Made by a program: the position numbers and the translations under genes
DNA from: Pseudomonas oryzihabitans
GTDB lineage: Bacteria; Pseudomonadota; Gammaproteobacteria; Pseudomonadales; Pseudomonadaceae
Reading direction: 5' to 3'
NCBI RefSeq assembly: GCF_024652905.1
Contig: NZ_CP102428.1
Coordinates: forward strand, 4,758,001-4,822,000
Length of the DNA stretch: 64,000 nt
Shown: in pieces, positions 8,746 through 19,732 of the stretch
Position numbering within the stretch: the first letter of the stretch is position 1
How the letters are laid out: each line of letters starts with the position of its first letter
The notes under the pieces: generated by a model
Databases searched by the model: none
Seen by the model: only the letters and a program-made list of their open reading frames with translations
Told to the model about the DNA's origin: nothing

Positions 8746-10106
8746 GCGGGCTTGAGGTCCAGCGGCACGGCGGTCGGCGTGCGCTGCAGCATCGAGGCCG
8801 GGATCGCCAGGATCAGCAGGCCGCTGACGAACAGGCAGGCGCCGAGCACATAGGTGCCATTGTTGATGTCGCCGGTGAGGGTTTCCATGGTCGCGGTGAT
8901 CATCGAGCCGGTGAAGCCGGAGAGGTTGCCGATGGCGTTGATCATGCCAATACCCGCCGCTGCGGCGACGCCGGAAAGCAGGGTGCCGGGCAGCGACCAG
9001 AAGATCGGCATCAGCGCCAGCAGCCCCGAGGCGGCCACGGTGAGGAAGAAGATCGACAGCACGATGTTGTGGATGAACCAGGCGCTCAGCACCAGCCCCA
9101 GGGCGCCGACGAAGGCCGGTACCGCCGCATGCATGCGCTGCTCGCCGGTGCGCGCCGAATGACGGGCGTTGAGCAGCATGACCACCAGGGCGACGCTGTA
9201 GGGGATGGCGGTGAGCAGGCCGATCTGCAGGCTGCCGCTGACCCCGGCGTTCTTGATGATCGAGGGCATCCAGAAGGCCAGGCCATAGAAGCCGGTGTTG
9301 AAGGTCAGCAGGATGAACACCAGCAGCCAGACCCGCGGGTTGAAGAACACCTCGCTCAGCCGTGAAGCCTTGCCGGCGTTCTGCTGCTCCAGGTTGCGCT
9401 TGAGCAGGGCCTTTTCCCGGGCGTCCAGCCAGGGCGCCTTGTCGATGTTGTCGCTCAGGCAGCAGAACACCACCACCGCCATGATGATCGAAGGCACCCC
9501 TTCCACCAGCAGCATCCACTGCCAGCCGGCCAGGCCGTGCCAGTTGTGCAGGCTGCTCATCAGCCAGCCGGAAAGCACGCCGCCAAAGCTCAGGCTGAAG
9601 GGCAGGGCGACCAGGAAACCGGACATCACCCGACTCTGCCGGCGGGTCGGAAACCAGTAGTTGAGATAGAGGATCACCCCGGGAAAGAAGCCCGCCTCGC
9701 AGACGCCCAGCAGGAAGCGCAGCACATAGAAGAGGGTGCTCGACTGCAGACTGAAGAATTGCGCCAGCGGCTGGGTGAAGGCCACCGCCATGGACACGAT
9801 GGCCCAGGTCAGCATGATGCGGGCGATCCAGAAGCGCGCGCCGTAGCGATGCAGCAGCAGGTTGCTGGGGACCTCGAAGAGGAAATAGCCCCAGAAGAAC
9901 ATGCTGGCGCCAAGGGCATAGATGGTGTTGCTGAAGCCCAGGTCATCGAGCATGTCCAGCTTGGCGAAGCCGACGTTGACTCGGTCCAGGTAGGCGGCGA
10001 TGTAGCACAGCAGCAGGATCGGCAGGATACGCAGCACCACTTTTCGGTAGGTGCGTTCTTCGAAGGCGTCGCCAGCGGCGCCCTGGGGAGCGGTGGTCTC
10101 GAACAT
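8742..10106 (-). CDS. MFS transporter, anion:cation symporter (ACS) family
   Basis: A 454-residue carrier with twelve predicted helices. Family marks are the N-terminal YRKVVLRILPILLLCYIAAY, then LDRVNVGFAKLDM and the GYFLFEVPSNLLLHRYGARFW and GVCEAGFFPGVILYLNYWFP motifs, all typical of ACS carriers for sugar acids, tartrate and phthalate. The central loop (DNIDKAPWLDAREKALLKRN) is the usual cytoplasmic linker. It is preceded by the palindrome CGATAA-N7-TTATCG, which also occurs in front of the FAH/dehydratase operon. It is therefore the probable importer of the sugar acid degraded by that operon. Confidence 0.92.
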   Translation of the reverse strand: MFETTAPQGAAGDAFEERTYRKVVLRILPILLLCYIAAYLDRVNVGFAKLDMLDDLGFSNTIYALGASMFFWGYFLFEVPSNLLLHRYGARFWIARIMLTWAIVSMAVAFTQPLAQFFSLQSSTLFYVLRFLLGVCEAGFFPGVILYLNYWFPTRRQSRVMSGFLVALPFSLSFGGVLSGWLMSSLHNWHGLAGWQWMLLVEGVPSIIMAVVVFCCLSDNIDKAPWLDAREKALLKRNLEQQNAGKASRLSEVFFNPRVWLLVFILLTFNTGFYGLAFWMPSIIKNAGVSGSLQIGLLTAIPYSVALVVMLLNARHSARTGEQRMHAAVPAFVGALGLVLSAWFIHNIVLSIFFLTVAASGLLALMPIFWSLPGTLLSGVAAAAGIGMINAIGNLSGFTGSMITATMETLTGDINNGTYVLGACLFVSGLLILAIPASMLQRTPTAVPLDLKPA

Positions 10107-10247
10107 GGGAATGACCTTCGGGGCCTTGGGGCCCGTTGTTGTTATTGAAGAGGTCGGAGGCGGCCGGGGATGCGGGGTGGCCGTCTGGATCGCCTGGCCA
10201 CTCTAGGAGCGGGAGCGATTCTTTCCCAATGGCATTTGCGGATCATT

Positions 10248-10266
10248 CGATAACGGCGCGTTATCG
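10248..10266. promoter_or_regulatory. Operator candidate upstream of ACS transporter: CGATAA-N7-TTATCG
   Basis: The inverted repeat extends to 9-bp arms (10247–10267) around three bases. The same CGATAA-N7-TTATCG pattern is at 11235–11253 in the other promoter of this locus, which points to a common regulator, most simply the LysR protein encoded between them. Confidence 0.65.
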
Positions 10267-10272
10267 AGCTGT

Positions 10273-11220
10273 CTAGGCTGCGGACTCCTCGCGACCGGCA
10301 TGGCTCAGCAGGATGGTGGCGAATTCCCGGGCGGCCTCGCCGAGGGCTTCGCCCTTGCGGGTGAGGATGCCGTAGTCCTGCGCCGGCAGGTGCAGCGGCA
10401 GCTCCAGCGCACTGAGCGCGCCGCTGGCGAGATAGGGCTCGACCATGGCCTCCGGCAGCATGCCGATCATGGGGCCGGCGCGCAGCACCTGGAGAAAGGT
10501 CTGCATGGAGATGGTGTCGATGGTGTTGCTCGGCACCGGCAGGCCGGCGGCGGCAAAGGCTCGCTCCATGCGCCCGCGGATGGGCGTGCCCTTGGGATAG
10601 AGGATCCAGGGCCAGGCCAGCACCTGGTCGAGGCCCACGGGCCCGCTGCCCACCAGCGGGTGATCGGCGTTGACCACGAAGCGGAAGGGCTCCGGCGCCA
10701 AGGGCTGGAAGTCGAAGCGCTGGGCCTGGGCTTCGTCGGTGAAGCGCGCCACCGCCAGGTGCAGCAGCTTGTCGTCGAGCATCTCCATCAGGTGATCGCT
10801 GGTCTGCTCCACCACCTCGATGGCCAGCAGCGGCCAGCGCTGCTTGATCGCGACGATGGCCTGGGGCAGCGCCACCGCCGTGGCGGCGAAGATGCCGCCG
10901 ACCTTGAGCTGGCCGTGGCCGCCGCGTCTCAGGCTGTCGATCTGCTCGGCGAAGTCGCGGGCATCGTTGAGCGCCACCCGGGCATAGCGCAGCACGTGCT
11001 CGCCCAGCGCCGTGGGCGGCATGCTGCGCGGCTGGCGCTCGAACAGGGCGAAGCCCAGCAGGTGCTCGAGCTCCTTGAGCATCTTGCTGATGGCCGGCTG
11101 GCTGAGGTTCATCTGCTGCGCCGCCAGGTGCATGTTGCGGGTGCGCCCCAGGGTGTCGATCAGCAGCAGGTGGCGAAACTTGAGCCAGTGGCTGATCTGG
11201 CTGAACGACGGCTCGGACAC
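10273..11220 (-). CDS. LysR-family transcriptional regulator of the sugar-acid locus
   Basis: A 315-residue LTTR. The HTH reads HLAAQQMNLSQPAISKMLKELE and is followed by LGFALFERQPRSMPPTALGE. The effector-binding half starts near residue 95 (GQLKVGGIFAATAVALPQAI). The start is GTG with GGGAGG six bases upstream. The N-terminal region before the HTH (HWLKFRHLLLIDTLGRTRNM) is of the type seen in GbpR/galactose-binding-protein regulators that answer to sugars and sugar acids. It is divergent from the FAH/dehydratase operon and upstream of the ACS transporter on the same strand. Confidence 0.92.
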   Translation of the reverse strand: MSEPSFSQISHWLKFRHLLLIDTLGRTRNMHLAAQQMNLSQPAISKMLKELEHLLGFALFERQPRSMPPTALGEHVLRYARVALNDARDFAEQIDSLRRGGHGQLKVGGIFAATAVALPQAIVAIKQRWPLLAIEVVEQTSDHLMEMLDDKLLHLAVARFTDEAQAQRFDFQPLAPEPFRFVVNADHPLVGSGPVGLDQVLAWPWILYPKGTPIRGRMERAFAAAGLPVPSNTIDTISMQTFLQVLRAGPMIGMLPEAMVEPYLASGALSALELPLHLPAQDYGILTRKGEALGEAAREFATILLSHAGREESAA

Positions 11221-11234
11221 GTATGCCTCCCAGG

Positions 11235-11253
11235 CGATAAGTGCAGGTTATCG
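11235..11253. promoter_or_regulatory. Operator candidate between lysR and FAH genes: CGATAA-N7-TTATCG
   Basis: CGATAA (11235–11240) and TTATCG (11248–11253) are separated by seven bases, 15 bp upstream of the lysR GTG and about 75 bp upstream of the FAH-family gene. It is the twin of the site at 10248–10266. Confidence 0.65.
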
Positions 11254-11328
11254 AATGATGAAATAAGCCCATTTGAGTTTATCAGTCTGGCTGCCTAGCG
11301 TGGACCCATCAGCCCTGGAGTCCTGCCC

Positions 11329-12510
11329 ATGTCCCTTCGTCTCTCGCCTGGCAACACCCTTCCCACCGATGGCCTGGCCGGCACCCTGGTCGGTCGTGCC
11401 TGGGTGCCCGGTCCGCTGGCCGGTCCCTCGCCCGTGGTGCTGCGCGAGGACGGCGTCTTCGATGTCTCGGCACGCTTCGCCACGCTGAGCGCCCTGTTCG
11501 AGGAAGAGGCGCCGCTGCAGGCCCTGCGCGATACCCCCGGGCGCTACCTCGGCAGCCTTGATGACCTGCTGGCCAACAGCGGCGAACAGGCCGATCCGAG
11601 CCGCCTGCGCCTGCTGCCGCCGGCCGATCTGCAGGTGATCAAGGCCGCCGGAGTGACCTTTGCCGCCAGCATGCTGGAACGGGTGATCGAAGAGCAGGCC
11701 GGCGGCGATGCCGGGCGCGCTGTGGCCATCCGCGAGCAGGTGCAGGCGGTGATCGGCGCGGATCTGCAGGGCCTGGAGCCGGGTAGTTCGCGCGCCCAGG
11801 CGCTCAAGGCGCTGCTGATCGAGAAGGGCATGTGGTCGCAATACCTGGAGGTGGGCATCGGCCCGGACGCCGAGATCTTCACCAAGGCGCCGGTGCTGGC
11901 CGCGGTCGGCAGCGGCAGCGCCATCGGCATCCACCCTGTGTCCCAGTGGAACAATCCCGAACCCGAGGTGGTGCTGGTGGCCGACAGCCGCGGTCGCCTG
12001 CATGGCGCCACCCTGGGCAATGACGTCAACCTGCGCGACATTGAGGGCCGCAGCGCCCTGCTGCTGAGCAAGGCCAAGGACAACAACGCCTCCTGCGCCC
12101 TGGGGCCCTTCATCCGTCTGTTCGACGAGACCTTCGATCTCGACCAAGTGCGCCAGTGCGTGGTGACCCTGGAGGTCCAGGGTGAAGACGGCTTTCACCT
12201 CAATGGCAGCAGCTCCATGGCGCAGATCAGTCGTGATCCCACCGATCTCGCCGCCCAGACCCTCAATGCCAACCACCAGTATCCCGACGGCTTCGTGCTG
12301 TTTCTCGGCACCCTGTTCGCCCCGACCCAGGACCGTGACGCCCCCGGCGGCGGCTTCACCCACAAGGTGGGTGACGTGGTGAGCATCGCCAGCCCGCTGC
12401 TGGGCACCCTGCACAATAGGGTGACCACCAGCGACCAGGCCCCGGCCTGGCGCTTCGGCCTCGGTGCCCTGATGCACAACCTGGCCGCCCGCGGCCTGCT
12501 GGGTCGCTAA
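11329..12510 (+). CDS. Fumarylacetoacetate hydrolase-family protein, likely 2-keto-3-deoxy-pentonate dehydratase-like
   Basis: A 393-residue member of the FAH superfamily. The C-terminal two thirds hold the metal-binding fold with GSGSAIGIHPVSQWNNPEPEV (acidic metal ligands), GATLGNDVNLRDIEGRSALLL and AKDNNASCALGPFIRLFDE. The length and these motifs fit the XylX/AraD1-like group, which in the Weimberg-type route removes water from 2-keto-3-deoxy-pentonates to give alpha-ketoglutarate semialdehyde. It is followed after 32 bp by a sugar-acid dehydratase gene, which supports this reading. The exact sugar (xylonate, arabinonate or another acid) cannot be fixed from sequence. No semialdehyde dehydrogenase gene is adjacent. 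Confidence 0.85.
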   Translation: MSLRLSPGNTLPTDGLAGTLVGRAWVPGPLAGPSPVVLREDGVFDVSARFATLSALFEEEAPLQALRDTPGRYLGSLDDLLANSGEQADPSRLRLLPPADLQVIKAAGVTFAASMLERVIEEQAGGDAGRAVAIREQVQAVIGADLQGLEPGSSRAQALKALLIEKGMWSQYLEVGIGPDAEIFTKAPVLAAVGSGSAIGIHPVSQWNNPEPEVVLVADSRGRLHGATLGNDVNLRDIEGRSALLLSKAKDNNASCALGPFIRLFDETFDLDQVRQCVVTLEVQGEDGFHLNGSSSMAQISRDPTDLAAQTLNANHQYPDGFVLFLGTLFAPTQDRDAPGGGFTHKVGDVVSIASPLLGTLHNRVTTSDQAPAWRFGLGALMHNLAARGLLGR

Positions 12511-12542
12511 CCGCTCTTTCCTAATAACAACTAGAGACCATC

Positions 12543-14327
12543 ATGACTTCCGCCAAACGCCCGCTGCGCAGCCAGCAATGGTTCGATGACCCTGCCCACG
12601 CCGACATGACCGCGCTCTATGTCGAGCGCTACATGAACTACGGCCTGACCCGCGACGAACTCCAGTCCGGTCGTCCCATCATCGGCATCGCCCAGACCGG
12701 CAGCGACCTCACGCCCTGCAATCGTCATCACCTGGAGCTGGCCCAGCGGGTCAAGGCCGGTATCCGCGATGCGGGCGGCATCCCCATGGAATTCCCGGTG
12801 CACCCCATCGCCGAGCAGAGTCGCCGCCCCACCGCGGCCCTGGATCGCAACCTGGCCTACCTCGGCCTGGTGGAGATCCTGCACGGCTTTCCCTTGGACG
12901 GCGTGGTGCTCACCACCGGTTGCGACAAGACCACGCCGGCCTGCCTGATGGCCGCGGCCACCACCGACCTGCCGGCCATCGTGCTGTCCGGTGGGCCCAT
13001 GCTGGACGGGCATTTCAAGGGTGAGCTGATCGGCTCCGGCACCGTGCTCTGGCACGCGCGCAACCTGCTGGCGACCGGCGAGATCGACTACGAGGGCTTC
13101 ATGGCCCTGACCACCGCCGCCTCGCCTTCGGTGGGCCACTGCAACACCATGGGCACGGCCCTGTCGATGAATGCCCTGGCCGAGACCCTGGGCATGTCGC
13201 TGCCCGGTTGCGCCAGCATCCCCGCGCCCTATCGCGAGCGCGGGCAGATGGCCTATGCCACCGGCAAGCGCATCTGCCAGCTGGTGCTGGACGACGTCCG
13301 CCCCTCGCAGATCATGACCCGCGAGGCCTTCGAGAACGCCATCGTGGTGGCCTCGGCCCTGGGCGCTTCCAGCAACTGCCCGCCGCACCTGATCGCCATC
13401 GCCCGGCACATGGGCATCGAGCTGTCGCTGGACGACTGGCAGCGCCTGGGCGAGGACATCCCGCTGCTGGCCAACTGCATGCCGGCCGGCAAGTACCTGG
13501 GCGAGGGCTTCCACCGCGCCGGCGGGGTGCCGGCGGTACTCCACGAACTGCGCAAGGCGGGGCGCCTGCATGGCGACTGCCTGACGGTATCCGGGCGCAC
13601 CATCGGTGCCATCGCCGAAGGTGCGGCCAGCTTGGATCCCGCGGTGATCCAGCCCTACGAAGCGCCGCTCAAGCACCGCGCCGGCTTCATCGTGCTCAGC
13701 GGCAATTTCTTCGACAGTGCCATCATGAAGATGTCGGTGGTGGGCGAGGCCTTTCGCCAGACCTACCTGGCCGAACCCGGCAAGGAAAACAGCTTCGAGG
13801 CGCGGGCTATCGTCTTCGAGGGGCCGGAGGACTACCACGCGCGCATCGATGACCCGGCCCTGGACATCGACGAGCGCTGCATCCTGGTGATCCGCGGCGC
13901 CGGGCCGGTGGGTTATCCGGGCAGCGCCGAGGTGGTCAACATGGCCCCACCGGCGGCGCTGATCAAGAAGGGCATCGACTCCCTGCCGTGCCTGGGCGAC
14001 GGTCGTCAGAGCGGTACCTCGGCCAGTCCGTCGATCCTCAACATGTCGCCGGAAGCGGCGGTGGGCGGTGGCCTGGCGCTGCTCAAGACCAACGACCGGT
14101 TGCGCGTGGACCTCAATGCCCGCAGCGTCGATGTGCTGCTGGATGATGCCGAACTGGAGCGCCGTCGCGCTGAGTGGACGCCCAATCTGCCGCCGGCCCA
14201 GACCCCCTGGCAGGAGCTCTATCGGCAACTGGTGGGCCAGCTTTCCACCGGCGGCTGCCTGGAACCGGCCACCCTGCACCTCAAGGTGATCGCCCGCGAA
14301 GGCGGGGTGCCGCGGCATTCGCACTAG
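12543..14327 (+). CDS. IlvD/Edd-family sugar-acid dehydratase (pentonate dehydratase-like)
   Basis: A 594-residue Fe-S and Mg-dependent dehydratase. Three cluster-ligand regions are visible: TGSDLTPCNRHH (near 60), TTGCDKTTPACLMAA (near 128) and SVGHCNTMGTALSMNALAET (near 200). The C-terminal half has CLTVSGRTIGAIAEGAAS and GDGRQSGTSASPSILNMSPE, with the catalytic Ser region. These sequences match the L-arabinonate/D-xylonate dehydratase branch rather than IlvD proper, which is present separately at 50369–52204. It would convert a pentonate to the 2-keto-3-deoxy acid used by the upstream FAH enzyme. Confidence 0.9.
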   Translation: MTSAKRPLRSQQWFDDPAHADMTALYVERYMNYGLTRDELQSGRPIIGIAQTGSDLTPCNRHHLELAQRVKAGIRDAGGIPMEFPVHPIAEQSRRPTAALDRNLAYLGLVEILHGFPLDGVVLTTGCDKTTPACLMAAATTDLPAIVLSGGPMLDGHFKGELIGSGTVLWHARNLLATGEIDYEGFMALTTAASPSVGHCNTMGTALSMNALAETLGMSLPGCASIPAPYRERGQMAYATGKRICQLVLDDVRPSQIMTREAFENAIVVASALGASSNCPPHLIAIARHMGIELSLDDWQRLGEDIPLLANCMPAGKYLGEGFHRAGGVPAVLHELRKAGRLHGDCLTVSGRTIGAIAEGAASLDPAVIQPYEAPLKHRAGFIVLSGNFFDSAIMKMSVVGEAFRQTYLAEPGKENSFEARAIVFEGPEDYHARIDDPALDIDERCILVIRGAGPVGYPGSAEVVNMAPPAALIKKGIDSLPCLGDGRQSGTSASPSILNMSPEAAVGGGLALLKTNDRLRVDLNARSVDVLLDDAELERRRAEWTPNLPPAQTPWQELYRQLVGQLSTGGCLEPATLHLKVIAREGGVPRHSH

Positions 14328-14375
14328 AGTGAACAGGCTCGCACTGGCGGCCGGGCTTCATTAAGCTCTGCCGCC

Positions 14376-15641
14376 ATGAACCGTACCCTCTATAGCCTGA
14401 TCTTCACCCTGGCCTTGCCCTTCATCCTGCTGCGCCTGCTCTGGCGCGGACGCAAGGCCCCCGCCTATCGGCAACGCATCGGCGAGCGCCTGGCGCTGGG
14501 CTTGCCAGAGGTGCCGCCCGGCGGCATCTGGGTGCATGCGGTGTCGGTGGGGGAGAGCATCGCCGCCGCGCCGGTGATTCGCGCGCTGCGCCAACGTCAT
14601 CCCGAACTGCCGATCACCGTGACCTGCATGACGCCCACCGGCTCGGAGCGCATTCGCGCCCTGTTCGGTGACGAGGTGCACCACTGCTATCTGCCCTACG
14701 ACCTGCCGGGGCTGGCCGGGCGCTTCCTCGATCGCCTGCGGCCAAGCCTGGGCGTGGTGATGGAAACCGAGCTCTGGCCCAACCTCATCCACCAGGCGGC
14801 GCGCCGCGACATTCCCATCGCTCTGGCCAATGGCCGGCTGTCCGAGCGTTCCGCCCGTGGCTACGGGAAACTGGGCGGGGTGACCGGACCGATGCTGGCG
14901 GAACTGGCCTGGCTGGCGGTGCAGACACCGGTGGAAGCCGAGCGCTTTCGCGCCCTCGGTGCCCGTGCCGAGCGGGTCATGGTGACCGGTTCCATCAAGT
15001 TCGACCTGCGCATCGATCCCGAGCTGCCGGCCCGCGCGGCTGCGCTGCGCCAGGGCTGGGGCCGTCGCCCGGTGTGGATCGCCGCCAGCACCCACGCCGG
15101 CGAAGACGAGATCCTGCTCCAGGCCCAGCGCCAACTGCTGGCCACCCGCCCCGATGCCCTGCTGATCCTGGTGCCGCGTCATCCCGAACGCTTTCCCGAG
15201 GTGCTGGCCGAGGTGCGCCGCGAAGGCTTCAGCGTGATCCAGCGCTCGACGGGGGAGGCGGTGCAGCCGCAGACCCAGGTCCTGCTGGGCGACACCATGG
15301 GCGAGTTGCTGTTTCTCTACGCCCTGGCCGACGTGGCCTTCGTCGGTGGCAGCCTGATCGAGCGCGGCGGGCACAATCCGCTGGAGCCGGCCGCTCTCGG
15401 CATGCCGGTGCTCAGCGGTCCGCACGTGTTCAACTTCCTCGACATCGTCGCCCAGTTGCGCGACGCCGGCGCCCTGGAAACGGTAGCGGAAGCCTCGGCC
15501 ATCGCCGCCGCCGTGGCCCGACTGTGGGCCGAGCCGGCGGAAGCCGAGCGGCGCCGGCAGGCGGGTCTGGCGGTGTTGGCCGCCAATCAGGGCGCGCTGG
15601 AGCGCCTGCTCTCCGGACTGGATAAATTGCTCACGCCCTGA
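14376..15641 (+). CDS. waaA: 3-deoxy-D-manno-octulosonic acid (Kdo) transferase
   Basis: A 421-residue glycosyltransferase that adds Kdo from CMP-Kdo to the lipid A precursor at the cytoplasmic face of the inner membrane. The N-terminal hydrophobic anchor (LYSLIFTLALPFILLRLLWR) is followed by IWVHAVSVGE with the catalytic Glu, VTCMTPTGSERI, LGVVMETELWPNL, and in the C-terminal domain VWIAASTHAGEDE, GDTMGELLFLYALADVAFVGGS and GGHNPLEPAALGMPVLSG. The length is normal. Its last 55 bases overlap the 3' end of tolC on the opposite strand. Confidence 0.96.
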   Translation: MNRTLYSLIFTLALPFILLRLLWRGRKAPAYRQRIGERLALGLPEVPPGGIWVHAVSVGESIAAAPVIRALRQRHPELPITVTCMTPTGSERIRALFGDEVHHCYLPYDLPGLAGRFLDRLRPSLGVVMETELWPNLIHQAARRDIPIALANGRLSERSARGYGKLGGVTGPMLAELAWLAVQTPVEAERFRALGARAERVMVTGSIKFDLRIDPELPARAAALRQGWGRRPVWIAASTHAGEDEILLQAQRQLLATRPDALLILVPRHPERFPEVLAEVRREGFSVIQRSTGEAVQPQTQVLLGDTMGELLFLYALADVAFVGGSLIERGGHNPLEPAALGMPVLSGPHVFNFLDIVAQLRDAGALETVAEASAIAAAVARLWAEPAEAERRRQAGLAVLAANQGALERLLSGLDKLLTP

Positions 15642-17083
15642 GCCGAGCGCGCCGGCAGGACGTCGGCGCGGGTCTTGGCCAGGTCCGGCGGCAGGAAGTC
15701 GCGATCCGGGTCGTAGTGGGGGTCGAGATAGCCCGACAGCGCCAGCAGGTCGTTGGGCGCCAGGGTGCCGGCCGCCTGCTTGAGTCTCAGGGTATCCAGG
15801 ATGTAGTTGTAGCGGGCATCGTTGTACTGGCGCACGGCGTTGTACAGCAGCCGCTGGGCGTCGAGCACGTCGACGATGGTGCGGCTGCCCACTTGGTAGG
15901 CGATCTCGGTGGCTCTCAGGGCGCGCTGGCTGGAGGCGATGGATAGCCGTCGGGCACGCACCTGCTCGATATCGGTGTTGATCGCCCGATGGGCATTGCG
16001 GGTGTTCTGCACCACCTGGCGGCGCAGGCTTTCCTGCTGCTGTTCGCTCCGGTCCAGCTGCTGGTAGGCCTGACGCGCCTGGGAGCTGGTGGCGCCGCCG
16101 CTGTACAGCGGTAGCTCCACCTGGATACCGATGCTGCGGCTGTTGACCGGGCTGCCGAACAGCGCCAGCTGCTCGGCGTTGGGCAGATTCACCGCATCGT
16201 TGTCGCTGTGGCTGTAGCGCGCCACCGCATCCACCGTCGGCAGGTGCCCGGCGCGGCGCTGGCGCAGGGTTTCCTGGGCCGCATTCACGCCCTGGCCGGC
16301 GGCCAGCAGCTGCAGATTCTGGCGCATGGCGGTGTCCACCCACTGGCGCGCATCGTTGGGCTGCGGCGGCAGGATCGGCAGGTCGTGACGAATGCCGGCG
16401 ATGCTGCCGTAGTCGCGATCGGTCAGGCGAGTCAGGGCCTGGAAGGCATCGGCCACCTGCTGCTCGCTCTGCGAGCGGTTGGCCTGGGCATTGTCGAAGC
16501 TGGCCTGGGCCTGGAGCACGTCGGTGTCGTCGGTCAGGCCGACCTTGTAGCGCTCGCGGGACTGGTCCAGCTGGCGGTACAGCGCCTTTTCCTCGGCACG
16601 GGCGGTGGCCAGGGCGTCCTGGGCGCGCAGGGCGCTGAAGTAGCCCTCGGCGGTCTGCAGGATCAGTTGCTGCTGGGCGGCGGAAAACTGCAGCTCGGCC
16701 TGCTCGGTGGCGGCCTGGGCCGCCTTGAGCTGGAACCAGCGGTCGGCGCGGAACAGCGGCTGGCTGAGGGTGGCCTGGATCAGCTGGCTGCTGCGATCGC
16801 TGCTGTAGCGGCCACCCTGGACGCCCAGTGCGGGATTGTCCTTCAGCTCCAGGCTGGTGTGGGTGTCGTTGAACTGGGCACCGAGGCCGAGTTGCGGCAA
16901 CAGGCCGGCCCGCGCCTGGGGCACCGCTTCGCGCTGGGCGCCGAGACCGGCGCGCTCGGCGGCCAGGTCGGCGTTGTTGTCCAGCGCCTCGCGGTAGACG
17001 TCGAGCAGGCCATTGCCGGCCACCTGGGCCTGGGCCAGACCAGCCATGGTGCAGAGCGCCGCGAGCAGCAGGAATCTTCGCAT
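15587..17083 (-). CDS. tolC: TolC-family outer-membrane channel protein
   Basis: A 498-residue trimeric outer-membrane/periplasmic efflux duct. A signal peptide (MRRFLLLAALCTMAGLAQA) precedes LLDVYREALDNNADLAAERA, and two OEP repeats follow, with TLSQPLFRADRWFQLKAAQA in the first and ELPLYSGGATSSQARQAYQQ in the second. GSRTIVDVLDAQRLLYNAVR near residue 415 is a TolC hallmark. Unlike the NodT-type channel at 36502 it has no lipobox, so it serves type I secretion or RND/MFS pumps encoded elsewhere. It is divergent from the TPP riboswitch–thiC unit. The C-terminal tail overlaps waaA. Confidence 0.93.
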   Translation of the reverse strand: MRRFLLLAALCTMAGLAQAQVAGNGLLDVYREALDNNADLAAERAGLGAQREAVPQARAGLLPQLGLGAQFNDTHTSLELKDNPALGVQGGRYSSDRSSQLIQATLSQPLFRADRWFQLKAAQAATEQAELQFSAAQQQLILQTAEGYFSALRAQDALATARAEEKALYRQLDQSRERYKVGLTDDTDVLQAQASFDNAQANRSQSEQQVADAFQALTRLTDRDYGSIAGIRHDLPILPPQPNDARQWVDTAMRQNLQLLAAGQGVNAAQETLRQRRAGHLPTVDAVARYSHSDNDAVNLPNAEQLALFGSPVNSRSIGIQVELPLYSGGATSSQARQAYQQLDRSEQQQESLRRQVVQNTRNAHRAINTDIEQVRARRLSIASSQRALRATEIAYQVGSRTIVDVLDAQRLLYNAVRQYNDARYNYILDTLRLKQAAGTLAPNDLLALSGYLDPHYDPDRDFLPPDLAKTRADVLPARSAQGVSNLSSPESRRSSAP

Positions 17084-17195
17084 TCTGGGAGCCTTCCTTG
17101 AGGGACCGGGCCAGTGTAGTGACTTCGTCCGAATCCGCCATAGGAGAGGAAATAGCGGTCGAAGTTTCTGCCAGTCTGGGTTTACACTGGCCGCG

Positions 17196-19299
<2,104 letters not shown>

Positions 19300-19304
19300 C
19301 ACCC

Positions 19305-19673
19305 GTAGGTTGGCGCTGAGCGCAGCGAAGCCCAACGTTGTCCAGATCGACCCCGCACCGTTGGGCTTCGACGATGGAGCCGTCTCAACCCAACCTACGG
19401 TTCCAGACAAACCACCGTAGGTTGGCGCTGAGCGCAGCGAAGCCCAACGATGCGCAAGTCGACCTCGTACCGTTGGGCGTCGGCGATGGAGCCGTCTCAA
19501 CCCAACCTACGGTTCCAGACAAACCACCGTAGGTTGGCGCTGAGCGCAGCGAAGCCCAACGATGCGCAGGTCGACCTCGTACCGTTGGGCGTCGACGATG
19601 GAACCGTCTCAACCCAACCTACGGTTCCAGACAAACCACCGTAGGTGGGTGCTGAGCGCAGCGAAGCCCAACA
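19305..19673 (+). repeat. Tandem array of 112-bp repeats (three full units plus a partial fourth)
   Basis: Units start at 19305, 19417, 19529 and 19641, an exact 112-bp period. Each unit has arm A (begins GTAGGTTGGCGCTGAGCGCA, ends GAAGCCCAAC), a variable ~15–20-base centre, arm B (GTTGGGC[T/G]TCG... to CAACCCAACCTAC) and the spacer GGTTCCAGACAAACCACC. A and B have inverted ends (GTAGGTTGG/CCAACCTAC and GCCCAAC/GTTGGGC), so every unit can fold as nested hairpins. The fourth copy decays into CACCCAACGACGTTGGGCG by 19703. It fills the 433-bp gap between thiC and cytX; no gene is present there. Confidence 0.95.
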
Positions 19674-19732
19674 ATGCCCAGCGTCACCCAACGACGTTGG
19701 GCGTCCTCAACCCCTTGTTCACGAGACCCATC

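Noticed and set aside
19305-19673. CRISPR array
   Set aside because: Units are 112 bp with palindromic arms, nearly identical centres and no unique spacers; no cas genes are nearby.
19338-19691. Short frames on both strands within the 112-bp repeats
   Set aside because: They repeat the same peptide because they translate the repeat. No ribosome site or known protein is seen.
19562-19732. N-terminal extension of CytX through the repeats
   Set aside because: The extra residues come from repeat DNA; the ATG at 19733 begins the normal CytX sequence.
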